Assembly: GCF_004519305.1 (NCBI RefSeq)
Contig: NZ_SOZA01000026.1
Coordinates: 1-64,000 of the forward strand
DNA length: 64,000 nt
Reading direction: 5' to 3'
Source of the DNA: Pseudomonas sp. RIT623
GTDB lineage: Bacteria > Pseudomonadota > Gammaproteobacteria > Pseudomonadales > Pseudomonadaceae
Shown here piece by piece: positions 16,494-24,641 of the stretch (its first letter is position 1; each line of letters begins with the position of its first letter). Position numbers and translations under genes: made by a program. Below the pieces are notes generated by a model. It had not been told where the DNA came from and searched no databases. It saw only the letters and a list, made by a program, of their open reading frames with translations.

Positions 16494-17885
16494 TTACTTG
16501 AGGCTGGCGACGGCTTGCGCCGGGGCCTGCAGGGTGACTTCGACGGCCGGGCCGCCAGCGAATACACGGTTGCCGACCACGCGCAGGCTCACCACCTGGT
16601 AGGGCCGGTCGATCTTCACCTTGACCTGGGTGCCACCGAGGTTCGACGGCAGGTTCAGCTGGTGCTCGCCGGGCTTGAGACGGACCCGCGCCACCTGGGT
16701 CTGGTCTGGCAGGGTACGCCAGGTGCGGGTGTCGGCGCCTTCGAGCACGGTGGAGGCGATGCCCACCACCAGGCCGGCCATGGGGTTGGCCTTGTTCAGG
16801 TTCTTCTGTGCCACGCCGCGGCTGATGGCGCGCACGCTGGTGCGCAGGATGATGCCCGGCATGTCGTCGCGCAGCGCCCGGCGCGACATGGCGCTGGTGC
16901 TGTTGAGCGCAGTCAGGGCCAGGGCGCGGTCGTCCAGGCGGATCTCGCCCAGGTGCGCGGTGGAGGTGTCCTCGCGCATGATCGGGAACGACAGCGGGGT
17001 GATCACCAGGTTGTCCTCGATCGGCAGCGGCAGTGGGATGCGGATCGAGTCACGGGCCGGGGCCAGGCCGCTTTGCACCACGATCAGCACGTCGCTTTCA
17101 GTGGCCTTGGCGCTGTTCTTGTCCAGCTCGAGCAGGGCCTGGTCCAGCAGCGGGGTGTTCGGGCGCAGTTCGGCGGCCTTGCGGTAGCCGGGGGCGGCCA
17201 GGCCCTTTTCGCCCAGGGCTTCATAGACGAAACCGGACAGGTAGTGGCTGAAGGCGCTCTGGTAGCTGTTCTTCAGGCTGACCACCTCCGGTGCATCGAG
17301 GCTGGCGACCGGGTAGCCTTGCAGGTCCTTGTATTCGGTCTTGATGCCTTCCTGCTCGGCGGCTTCCTCGCGCTTGAGGTACTCCTTGTCGCGCAGCTCG
17401 GCGATCACCGCTTCACGCTCGTGGGTCTTCTTGATCTCGGTGCGGGCACCGTCGAAATCGTTCTGCGCCAGCAGGTTCAAGGCCATCTGCGTGGTCAGCA
17501 TGACCTTTTCGTAGTCATAGCCTTCGTAGCGGCGGACCTTGTCGTTGACCAGGTAGCTGCCGAACTGGCTGAGGTACTTGTCGGTGTCGAGCTTGACCGA
17601 CTCTTCCCATTGGAACACCACGCTATCGGCGGCGCGCCAGGCGTCCTGGCTGCCCTTGAGATCGCCCTTGGAGCGCAGTAGCTCGCCTTTTTCGAAGTAG
17701 TAGAGCAGGTCTTTCTGCTCGCCCTTGTTGTGGTTTTCCAGCAGGGCGAGGGCGGCATCGACGTTGCCAGCGGCCAACTGCTTGTTGGTCTCCTGCAATT
17801 CACTGTCGTAGCTGCGAAAGACCGAGCAGCCGGTGAGCTGCACGGCGGCGAGCAAGGTCGCCAGGGTCAAAGCGCGGGATACCAT
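16494..17885 (-). CDS. COG3014-type TPR lipoprotein
   Basis: Lipoprotein of 463 residues; lipobox LTGC with Cys20. The N-terminal half is helical and TPR-like (AAGNVDAALALLENHNKGEQ, DLLYYFEKGELLRSKGDLKG, AFSHYLSGFVYEALGEKGLA). The C-terminal half is beta-rich with a membrane-tolerant Gly/Ala stretch (NPMAGLVVGIASTVLEGADT) and ends in a carbohydrate- or ligand-binding-like sandwich (LKPGEHQLNLPSNLGGTQVK). I recognise it as the uncharacterised family annotated COG3014. It is the first gene of the four-gene operon and was probably recruited with YcfL and LpoB to the outer-membrane inner leaflet. Confidence 0.72.
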   Translation of the reverse strand: MVSRALTLATLLAAVQLTGCSVFRSYDSELQETNKQLAAGNVDAALALLENHNKGEQKDLLYYFEKGELLRSKGDLKGSQDAWRAADSVVFQWEESVKLDTDKYLSQFGSYLVNDKVRRYEGYDYEKVMLTTQMALNLLAQNDFDGARTEIKKTHEREAVIAELRDKEYLKREEAAEQEGIKTEYKDLQGYPVASLDAPEVVSLKNSYQSAFSHYLSGFVYEALGEKGLAAPGYRKAAELRPNTPLLDQALLELDKNSAKATESDVLIVVQSGLAPARDSIRIPLPLPIEDNLVITPLSFPIMREDTSTAHLGEIRLDDRALALTALNSTSAMSRRALRDDMPGIILRTSVRAISRGVAQKNLNKANPMAGLVVGIASTVLEGADTRTWRTLPDQTQVARVRLKPGEHQLNLPSNLGGTQVKVKIDRPYQVVSLRVVGNRVFAGGPAVEVTLQAPAQAVASLK

Positions 17886-18174
17886 CGGACTTCTTCTTTC
17901 CCTGAAACAAATGAGCCGCGCGGGCGGGGGCGGCAGATCCCTCTGTTTATCGCCAGATCCTCTCGATGGAGGCGCCTTGATTGCTAATGGCTATTACGGC
18001 GGCGCGGGATTATACCCAAAGTAGTAGCTCGGTGATGGCGAATTGCTTCGCAACTTATGCAGGTTTGCCATCAGCCGGAAAGCCCGGTGGAAAGGCGTCG
18101 CTCGGTGAATTTGTCACGGGATTTTTCATGAAATCTGCCCCCGAGCCTTGAGTGGCGCGGAGTGGAAGTGAACA
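17886..18174. other. Divergent intergenic region between envelope operon and iron permease
   Basis: About 290 bases with promoters presumably facing both ways. I searched for a Fur box because of the iron permease; the best candidate (about 17979-17997, gattgctaatggctattac) matches only about 7 of 19 positions and is not called. No small gene or terminator is evident. Confidence 0.5.
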
Positions 18175-20106
18175 ATGTTCTCTTTCGTGTTTACGTCGAG
18201 ATTGGCCATGAATTCCCGTTCTTGTCTGCTAGCCCTGGTGCTCGCTCCGGTGTTGGCGTTGTGCAGTGCCCTGGCGCAGGCCGAAGCCCCTGCCGATGCG
18301 ACCAAGGCCCTGCACTTGCTGGACTACATCGGTGCCGACTACCCACCTACCGTGCGCGACGGCAAGGTGGTGGACGATGGCGAATACCACGAGCAGCAGG
18401 AGTTCAGCGGCGTGCTTGCCGAGCTGATCAAGGGCCTGCCGGACAACCCCGAGCGGGACGCCTTGCAGCAGGGCGTGAAAGACCTGCGCCAGGCCATCGA
18501 CCAGCGCCAGGATGGCGCCGGGGTGGCGCGTCAGGCACGCCAGCTGGGCGCCCGCCTGGCCGTGGCCTACGAGGTCAGCCAGGCCCCGGTGATCACCCCG
18601 GATCCGGCCCGCGGCGCCACGTTGTACGCGCAGAACTGCTCGATCTGCCATGGCGACAGCGGCCTGGGCGACGGCCCGGCCGGTACCGGCCTTGAGCCGC
18701 CGCCGGCCAACCTGCGCAGTGTCGAGCGGCTCGACCACCTGAGCCTGTTCGACCTGTACAACACCCTTGGCCTGGGCATCGAAGGCACCGAAATGCCCTC
18801 GTTCGCCGACCAGCTCGACGAGCGCCAGCGCTGGGACGTGGCTGCCTACATCGCCAGCTTCACCGTCGATCCGCAGGCAGCCAAAAGCGACAAGACCTGG
18901 AACCTCGCCGACCTGGCCCGGCAGACCCCAGCCGAGGTCGCCACCAGCGAAGGCGCCGATGCCGTGGCCGCGTTCCGTGCCCAGCGCGCGCAGCCGCCGC
19001 AGGCCAAGCGTGGTCCGGCACAACTGCTCGAGTACACCGCCAGCACCCTGGACAAGAGCCTGGCGGCCTACCGCGCCGGCGACCACGACCAGGCCTATGA
19101 CTTGTCGGTGGCGGCCTACCTGGAAGGCTTCGAGCTGGTTGAAAGCTCGCTCGACAACATCGACACCCAGGCCCGCAAGGACACCGAGAAGTCGCTGATG
19201 GCCTACCGTCAGTCGCTGCAGGACGGCCTGCCGGTGGCCCAGGCGGAACAGCGCCTGGCCGAAGCCAAGGTCAAGCTCGAACAGGCCTCGAAGCTGCTGG
19301 GCAGCGATGGCCTTAGCTGGTCGTTGAGCTACATCTCCGGCCTGCTGATCCTGCTGCGCGAGGGTCTGGAGGCGATCCTGGTGCTGGCGGCGATCCTCGC
19401 CTTCTTGCGCAACACCGGCCAGCAGTCGGCGGTGCGCAGCGTCAACATCGGCTGGGGCCTGGCGCTGGTCGCCGGCTTCGCTACCTGGGCCCTGGCGGCC
19501 TACGTGATCGATGTCGGTGGCGCGCAGCGTGAGTTGCTCGAAGGATGCACGGCCCTGTTTGCCGCGGTGATGGTGCTGTGGCTCGGCGTGTGGATGCACG
19601 ACCGCCGCCACGCCGCGGCCTGGCAGGACTACATCAAGAGCAGCCTGGTCAGCGGCGGCGGGCGTTTCGGCTTTGCCGTGCTGGCGTTCTTCTCGGTGTA
19701 CCGCGAGCTGTTCGAGGTGATCCTGTTCTACGAGACCCTGTGGCTGCAGGCAGGGCCCGCCGGGCACCAGGCGGTGCTGGCCGGTGGCGCCACGGCACTG
19801 GTGCTGCTGGTGGGCCTGGCATGGGTGATCCTGCGCGGCTCGGCCAAGTTGCCGTTGTCGCTGTTCTTCAGCATCAACGCAGCTTTGCTCTGCGCGTTGT
19901 CGGTGGTGTTCGCCGGGCATGGCGTGAAAGCGCTGCAAGAGGCCGGCGTGCTGGGTACGCGGCCGGTGGCGTTCTTCGAGTTCGACTGGCTGGGGATCCA
20001 CGCCGATCTCTACTCACTGAGCGCGCAGGCGGTGGCGTTGCTGGCTATCGTGTTTCTCTATGGACGCAGCCGCTTGGCCGAGAAGCGCCGGGCGGCGGCC
20101 AACTGA
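18175..20106 (+). CDS. FTR1-family iron permease fused to a cytochrome c domain
   Basis: Fusion protein of 643 residues. A signal peptide (cleavage near ALAQA-EAPAD) is followed by a periplasmic helical region, then a class I cytochrome c domain with haem motif CSICH near residue 157 and the distal Met motif GTEMPSF. Next comes a long helical linker (about 275-375), then a seven-helix FTR1 permease with the two iron-binding REXXE motifs LREGLEAIL and YRELFEVIL. The layout suggests ferrous iron is oxidised by the haem domain or a partner and then imported as ferric iron. ATG at 18175 has GGAAG six bases upstream; ATG 18208 is an alternative. No partner oxidase is adjacent. Confidence 0.87.
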   Translation: MFSFVFTSRLAMNSRSCLLALVLAPVLALCSALAQAEAPADATKALHLLDYIGADYPPTVRDGKVVDDGEYHEQQEFSGVLAELIKGLPDNPERDALQQGVKDLRQAIDQRQDGAGVARQARQLGARLAVAYEVSQAPVITPDPARGATLYAQNCSICHGDSGLGDGPAGTGLEPPPANLRSVERLDHLSLFDLYNTLGLGIEGTEMPSFADQLDERQRWDVAAYIASFTVDPQAAKSDKTWNLADLARQTPAEVATSEGADAVAAFRAQRAQPPQAKRGPAQLLEYTASTLDKSLAAYRAGDHDQAYDLSVAAYLEGFELVESSLDNIDTQARKDTEKSLMAYRQSLQDGLPVAQAEQRLAEAKVKLEQASKLLGSDGLSWSLSYISGLLILLREGLEAILVLAAILAFLRNTGQQSAVRSVNIGWGLALVAGFATWALAAYVIDVGGAQRELLEGCTALFAAVMVLWLGVWMHDRRHAAAWQDYIKSSLVSGGGRFGFAVLAFFSVYRELFEVILFYETLWLQAGPAGHQAVLAGGATALVLLVGLAWVILRGSAKLPLSLFFSINAALLCALSVVFAGHGVKALQEAGVLGTRPVAFFEFDWLGIHADLYSLSAQAVALLAIVFLYGRSRLAEKRRAAAN

Positions 20107-20158
20107 GTCCGTGCAGGGGGAAGGGGCGGTTCGCCGTCGCCCCCGCCCTGCGATGAGG

Positions 20159-20213
20159 CTGGCATAATGTCCGCCTGTTCAGGCGCTATCGCGGGGCAAG
20201 CCCGCTCCCACGC
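20159..20213 (+). promoter_or_regulatory. Extended -10 promoter of the YaiI gene, followed by an inverted repeat and a REP hairpin
   Basis: TGGCATAAT (about 20160-20168) is an extended -10 element. CGCCTG-tt-CAGGCG (20172-20185) lies at the start of the transcript, and atcgcggggcaagcccgctccc (20188-20209), a short REP of the second family, follows in the leader. No -35 match was found. Confidence 0.45.
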
Positions 20214-20243
20214 CGTCACTGCCCGAAGTACAGGATTAATCCC

Positions 20244-20696
20244 ATGCGTGTATGGATCGATGCCGACGCCTGCCCCAAGGCGGCCAAGGACCAGATCGTC
20301 AAGTTCGCCCTCAAGCGCAAGCTGGAGGTGGTGATGGTCGCCGGCCAGCCGCAGATCAAGCCGGCTTTCGCCTGCGTGCGGCTGATCGTGGTGCCCAGCG
20401 GCATGGACGCGGCCGACGACTACCTGGTGGAAAACGCCGAGCCTGGCGAGTTGGTGATCTGCAGCGATGTGCCGTTGGCCGATCGCTTGATCAAGAAGGG
20501 CGTGGCCGCGCTGGACCCGCGTGGCCGCGAGTTCGACGAGCGCAACATGGGCGAGCGCCTGGCGGTGCGCAACCTGTTCACCGAGCTGCGCGAGCAGGGC
20601 CAGGTCGGAGGCGGGCAGGCGCCTTATGGCGAGCGTGAAAAACAGGCGTTCGCCAATGCGCTGGATCGGATCCTGACCCGGCTGTCCAAGCTCTAG
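20244..20696 (+). CDS. YaiI/YqxD family protein (DUF188)
   Basis: Protein of 150 residues starting MRVWIDADACPKAAKDQIVK, the invariant N-terminus of the YaiI/YqxD family, which has a PIN-like fold with conserved acidic residues (D6, D8). GDELVICSDVPLADR-type and LDPRGREFDERNMGERLAVR motifs follow. A nuclease-type activity is suspected from the fold but not established. AGGA lies at good spacing before the ATG. A REP lies in its leader and others follow the stop codon. Confidence 0.88.
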   Translation: MRVWIDADACPKAAKDQIVKFALKRKLEVVMVAGQPQIKPAFACVRLIVVPSGMDAADDYLVENAEPGELVICSDVPLADRLIKKGVAALDPRGREFDERNMGERLAVRNLFTELREQGQVGGGQAPYGEREKQAFANALDRILTRLSKL

Positions 20697-20701
20697 CTGC
20701 C

Positions 20702-20815
20702 CCGGGCCTGCTGCGCAGCCCATCGCGACACAAGGCCGCTCCTACAGGGACCGTAGCAGCCATGGGCCTGCGCTTTACTTGTAGGAGCCGGCTTGCCGGC
20801 GATGAGGCCGGTACG
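20702..20815. repeat. Mixed REP elements downstream of YaiI
   Basis: A cggccttgtg-type copy (20702-20750, ending ggccgctcctacaggg) is followed by a ccggcttgccggcgatg-type copy (about 20780-20815). The two belong to different REP families and together separate the convergent YaiI and elbB genes. Confidence 0.75.
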
Positions 20816-20851
20816 GGCAGCACAAGACAGTTGCCCTTACACCAGCGTTTA

Positions 20852-21517
20852 TCAGTCGTTCTCGTGGGTCAACTCCAGCACCCGGTCCACCAGCTTGTAG
20901 ATGCCGCTGGCGGCTTCGCTGATCGACTTCGCCTCCATGTAAGCCGGGGTCGTCACCAGCTTGCGCTGCACATCCTCGACGATGTCATGCACATCGCATT
21001 CTTCATGGGTGCCGCCCATCTTCACCACGGCCGCCGCGGTGCTGGCGTCCTTGCCGATGGTGCAGACCACGCCTGGCCCGTAGATCTTCGCCGCCAGCGC
21101 AGGCGAGATGCAGATCAGGCCGACCGGTTTGCAGGCATCGGCGAAGGCTTCGGCCAGGGCCAGCACATCCGGATGCACGCTGCACTTGTCGCCTTCGACG
21201 GCAAAGTTCGACAGGTTCTTCGCCGCGCCGAAACCGCCGGGCACGATCAGCGCGTCGAAGTCCTCGGCCTTGGCTTCGCGAATGTCCTTCACCTCGCCAC
21301 GGGCAATGCGCGCCGACTCCACCAGCACGTTGCGCGCCTCGGGCATCTCTTCACCGGTGAGGTGGTCGATCACATGCATCTGCGCGATGTTCGGCGCGAA
21401 GCACTGCACCTGGGCGCCGCGCTGATCCAGGCGCAGCAGGGTGATCACGCTTTCGTGGATTTCGGCGCCGTCGTATACGCCGCAACCGGACAGAATCACC
21501 GCAACTTTTTTCGTCAT
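20852..21517 (-). CDS. elbB: Isoprenoid biosynthesis glyoxalase ElbB (DJ-1/PfpI superfamily)
   Basis: Protein of 221 residues of the DJ-1/PfpI superfamily. AVILSGCGVYDGAEIHESVI is the family N-terminus, DALIVPGGFGAAKNLSNFAV the core, and GLICISPALAAKI has the nucleophile-elbow region with Cys. E. coli ElbB has weak glyoxalase activity and affects isoprenoid levels. ATG at 21517 has GGAG eight bases upstream; a TTG six bases earlier was rejected. Divergent from the sterol-desaturase gene. Confidence 0.88.
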   Translation of the reverse strand: MTKKVAVILSGCGVYDGAEIHESVITLLRLDQRGAQVQCFAPNIAQMHVIDHLTGEEMPEARNVLVESARIARGEVKDIREAKAEDFDALIVPGGFGAAKNLSNFAVEGDKCSVHPDVLALAEAFADACKPVGLICISPALAAKIYGPGVVCTIGKDASTAAAVVKMGGTHEECDVHDIVEDVQRKLVTTPAYMEAKSISEAASGIYKLVDRVLELTHEND

Positions 21518-21630
21518 GCTCAATACTCCAGTGTCGAGGCGCTAAATGTCCTCTAGTTTGGCAGATGTATCCATGGGATTTGCCCTGCGTCGGGCCTAAT
21601 CTTCCTGGATAACCTTGGAGGTGGCCGTTC

Positions 21631-22926
21631 ATGGACCTGATTCTGCTGGCCGTGCCGTTCTTCTTCGTGCTGATCGCGGTGGAGCTGCTCGCCGACCGCA
21701 TGCGCGGGCGCAGTAACTACCAGCTCGCCGACTCGATCAACAGCCTGAGCACCGGCGCGCTGTCCACCAGCACCGGGCTGCTGACCAAAGGGGTGGGCCT
21801 GGTCACCTATGCCGTGGCCTGGGAGCACCTGGCGCTGCTGCGCCTGCCCGCCGATGCCTGGTGGACCTGGTTGTTGGCCTTCGTGCTCTACGACCTGTGC
21901 TACTACTGGCTGCACCGCCTCGGTCACGAGCGCAACGTGTTGTGGGCGGCGCACTCGGTGCACCACCAGAGCGAGGAATACAACCTCACCACCGCCCTGC
22001 GCCAGACCAGCAGCGGCTTCATCTTCTCGTGGATCTTCTACCTGCCGCTGGCGCTGTTGGGCGTGCCGCCGCTGGTGTTCATCACCGTGGCCTCGCTGAA
22101 CCTGTTGTACCAGTTCTGGGTGCACACCCGGCACGTGCCCAAGCTGGGCTGGCTTGAATGGATTTTCATCACGCCGTCCAACCATCGCGTCCACCATGCG
22201 CAGAATCCTGTGTACTTGGATCGCAATTACGGTGGGGTGTTCATAATCTGGGATCGGCTGTTCGGCACCTTCCAGGAAGAAGACGAACGCGAGCCGGTGA
22301 TCTTCGGCGTGACCACGCCGCTGGCCAGCTGGAACCCTTTGTGGGCCAACCTGCAGTTCTATGCCCAACTGTGGCACGACGCCCGGCGTGCCAACAGCTG
22401 GTGGGACAAGCTGCGTATCTGGTTCATGCCCACCGGCTGGCGCCCGGCGGACGTGGCGGCGGCTTATCCACAGGCCAAGCAGGACCTGGCAGGTTTTCGC
22501 AAGTTCGCCATCCCGCTGGGCGGCGCGCAGCAGCTGTACGTGACCGCGCAGTTCGCGGTCTATGTGGCGTTGGGCAGTTACTTGATGGATTCGGCCGAGC
22601 GGCTGTCACCCGCGGCCCTGGTACTGGGCTGGACGCTGATGGCGTTCGGCTTGTTCGTGCTTGGCGCGGCGCTGGAGGACCGGCCCTGGGCGCGGTGGCT
22701 GGAGCTGGCGCGGCTGCTGTCGAATGCGCCGGCGCTGTACCTGGCCGGCGCGTTGGGCTTAGCGCTGGTCACGCCCCTGTTCTGGCTGTTGCTCCTGGGC
22801 TATAGCTTGCTCAGCCTCGGCGGCCTGGCTCTGTGCCGCCGCGCGACGCTCGGCGCGGCTGTTGCGAAAACGCCGGCGCAGCCACAGCAGCAGGCCCAGC
22901 ACCAGCAGGCCGCCGAGCACCCATAG
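21631..22926 (+). CDS. Sterol desaturase / fatty acid hydroxylase family membrane protein
   Basis: Membrane di-iron enzyme of 431 residues. Histidine clusters HRLGH, HSVHH and HRVHH, plus HTRH, are the metal-ligand motifs of the family, and hydrophobic helices surround them. The substrate is unknown; related proteins hydroxylate lipids or ether lipids. GGAGG precedes the ATG. The C-terminal third adds further membrane helices, and the last 56 codons overlap the 3' end of the convergent DedA gene. The tail (residues about 400-431) is Ala/Gln-rich and low in complexity, as expected of sequence constrained by the opposite strand. Confidence 0.85.
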   Translation: MDLILLAVPFFFVLIAVELLADRMRGRSNYQLADSINSLSTGALSTSTGLLTKGVGLVTYAVAWEHLALLRLPADAWWTWLLAFVLYDLCYYWLHRLGHERNVLWAAHSVHHQSEEYNLTTALRQTSSGFIFSWIFYLPLALLGVPPLVFITVASLNLLYQFWVHTRHVPKLGWLEWIFITPSNHRVHHAQNPVYLDRNYGGVFIIWDRLFGTFQEEDEREPVIFGVTTPLASWNPLWANLQFYAQLWHDARRANSWWDKLRIWFMPTGWRPADVAAAYPQAKQDLAGFRKFAIPLGGAQQLYVTAQFAVYVALGSYLMDSAERLSPAALVLGWTLMAFGLFVLGAALEDRPWARWLELARLLSNAPALYLAGALGLALVTPLFWLLLLGYSLLSLGGLALCRRATLGAAVAKTPAQPQQQAQHQQAAEHP

Positions 22927-23403
22927 CTCGTACTTTTTGATGCTGCCCAGCATGCCTTCGAGGATCGCGCCGAAGTGGTAGGCGGCCAGGCCCAGCGCCA
23001 GCGCCCACACCGCGGCGCCGATACCGTTGAGCAGCAGGTAGCGGCGTGGCGGGTAGCCGGACAGGCCAATGGCCACCGGCATCACCGTGCGCAGGCCATA
23101 GACGAAGCGGAAGCTCAGCACCCAGATATCCGGGTGGCGGCGAATGTGTTCCAGCGCGCGGTCTCCCATGGCCTGCCAGCGTGGCTTGCGGGCGAGGATC
23201 TTGCGCCCGTGGCGGCGGCCCATGAAGTACCACAGCTGGTCGCCGGCGTAGCTGCCACAGAAGGCCACCAGCACCACCAGCTTGATATCCATGTACTCGC
23301 GGAACGCAAGAAATCCAGCGAGCACCAGGATGGTCTCGCCTTCGAAGAACGTGCCGAGAAAAAGGGCAAAGTAGCCGAAATCGTTCAGGAATTGTTGAAG
23401 CAT
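22759..23403 (-). CDS. DedA-family membrane protein
   Basis: Inner-membrane protein of 214 residues, a normal DedA length. Motifs FFEGETILVLAGFLAF, GDQLWYFMGRRHG and the signature FRFVYGLRTVMPVAIGLSGY (with Arg residues characteristic of the family) are clear. DedA proteins act as lipid flippases or proton-dependent transporters important for envelope integrity. The frame is open further upstream to 23556, but MLQQFLNDFGYFALF at 23403 fits the family start. Its last 56 codons overlap the convergent hydroxylase gene; the tail is Ala/Gln-rich. Upstream it faces hemB divergently. Confidence 0.87.
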   Translation of the reverse strand: MLQQFLNDFGYFALFLGTFFEGETILVLAGFLAFREYMDIKLVVLVAFCGSYAGDQLWYFMGRRHGRKILARKPRWQAMGDRALEHIRRHPDIWVLSFRFVYGLRTVMPVAIGLSGYPPRRYLLLNGIGAAVWALALGLAAYHFGAILEGMLGSIKKYELWVLGGLLVLGLLLWLRRRFRNSRAERRAAAQSQAAEAEQAIAQEQQPEQGRDQR

Positions 23404-23528
23404 TTTCTGGCGTGCTGGCGAAATGAACGCGCAGCCTACCCCTTCGGGCGCGTTGGGGAAAGTGTCCAAATGTGTCTCGACGTGAACATTTCCTACAAGG
23501 ACAATGACTGCGGCCACAAGTCGCAGGG

Positions 23529-23605
23529 TTGCCTCAGGGCGTAACACAGGCGTCATAATGGCCGCTTATAACTGTCGCGCTAGCCCGCCTGCGCGGGCTC
23601 AGGAG
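23529..23605 (+). promoter_or_regulatory. hemB promoter and leader hairpin
   Basis: TTGCCT (23529-23534) and CATAAT (23554-23559) form a possible sigma-70 promoter (19-base spacer). The leader carries AGCCCGC-ctgc-GCGGGCT (23582-23599), a 7-bp GC hairpin that ends one base before the AGGAG Shine-Dalgarno sequence (23601-23605). Confidence 0.5.
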
Positions 23606-23611
23606 TCTGCC

Positions 23612-24622
23612 GTGAGCTTTACCCCCGCCAATCGTCTGTTTCCTGCTACCCGTCTGCGTCGCAACCGCCGGGACGAATTTTCCCGTCGTCTGGTTCGCGA
23701 AAACACCCTGACCGTCGATGACCTGATCCTCCCGGTATTCGTCCTCGACGGCGAGAACCGCCGCGAAGAAGTGCCTTCCATGCCGGGCGTCGAGCGCCTG
23801 TCGATCGACCTGCTGCTGGAGGCCGCGCAGGGTTGGGTGGAGCTGGGTATTCCGGCGTTGGCGCTGTTCCCGGTGACCCCGACCGAGAAGAAATCCCTCG
23901 ACGGCGCCGAAGCCTGGAACCCGGACGGCATCGCCCAGCGCGCTACTCGTGCCCTGCGTGCGCGCTTCCCGGAACTGGGGGTGATCACCGACGTCGCCCT
24001 CGACCCATTCACCACCCACGGTCAGGACGGCATCCTCGATGAAGAGGGCTATGTCCAGAACGACATCACCGTCGACGCTCTGGTGCGCCAGGCCCTGTCC
24101 CATGCCGACGCCGGCGCCCAGGTGGTGGCCCCCTCGGACATGATGGACGGCCGCCTCGGCGCGATCCGCGAAGCCCTGGAACTGGCCGGCCACGTCAACG
24201 TGCGCATCATGGCCTATTCGGCCAAGTACGCCAGCGCCTACTACGGCCCGTTCCGCGACGCGGTCGGCTCGGCGCTGAACCTGGGCAAGGCCAACAAGGC
24301 CTCCTACCAGATGGACCCGGCCAACAGCGATGAGGCCTTGCACGAAGTGGCCACCGACCTCGCCGAAGGCGCCGACATGGTCATGGTCAAGCCGGGCATG
24401 CCGTACCTGGACATCGTTCACCGGGTCAAGACCGAGTTCAAGGTGCCGACCTTCGTCTACCAGGTCAGCGGCGAGTACGCCATGCACATGGCGGCGATCC
24501 AGAACGGCTGGCTCAGCGAGGCCGTGATCCTCGAATCCCTCACCGCTTTCAAACGGGCAGGCGCCGATGGCATCCTGACCTATTTCGCCGTGCGTGCCGC
24601 TCAATTGATGAGAGGGCAGTAA
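23612..24622 (+). CDS. hemB: Porphobilinogen synthase (delta-aminolevulinic acid dehydratase)
   Basis: Condenses two 5-aminolevulinate molecules to porphobilinogen in haem synthesis; cytosolic. Of 336 residues, the usual size. YSAKYASAYYGPFRDAVGSA contains the Schiff-base lysine region, and MVMVKPGMPYLDI the second catalytic lysine. The metal region DVALDPFTTHGQDGI has Asp/Thr in place of the cysteine triad, as in Mg-dependent Pseudomonas enzymes. GTG at 23612 has AGGAG six bases upstream. It is followed by ppk after 19 bases, so both may share a transcript. Confidence 0.95.
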   Translation: MSFTPANRLFPATRLRRNRRDEFSRRLVRENTLTVDDLILPVFVLDGENRREEVPSMPGVERLSIDLLLEAAQGWVELGIPALALFPVTPTEKKSLDGAEAWNPDGIAQRATRALRARFPELGVITDVALDPFTTHGQDGILDEEGYVQNDITVDALVRQALSHADAGAQVVAPSDMMDGRLGAIREALELAGHVNVRIMAYSAKYASAYYGPFRDAVGSALNLGKANKASYQMDPANSDEALHEVATDLAEGADMVMVKPGMPYLDIVHRVKTEFKVPTFVYQVSGEYAMHMAAIQNGWLSEAVILESLTAFKRAGADGILTYFAVRAAQLMRGQ

Positions 24623-24641
24623 CGCCCTCCAGGAACGTCAG

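Noticed and set aside
17979..17997. Possible Fur box before the iron permease
   Set aside because: Only about 7 of 19 consensus positions match; not better than chance.
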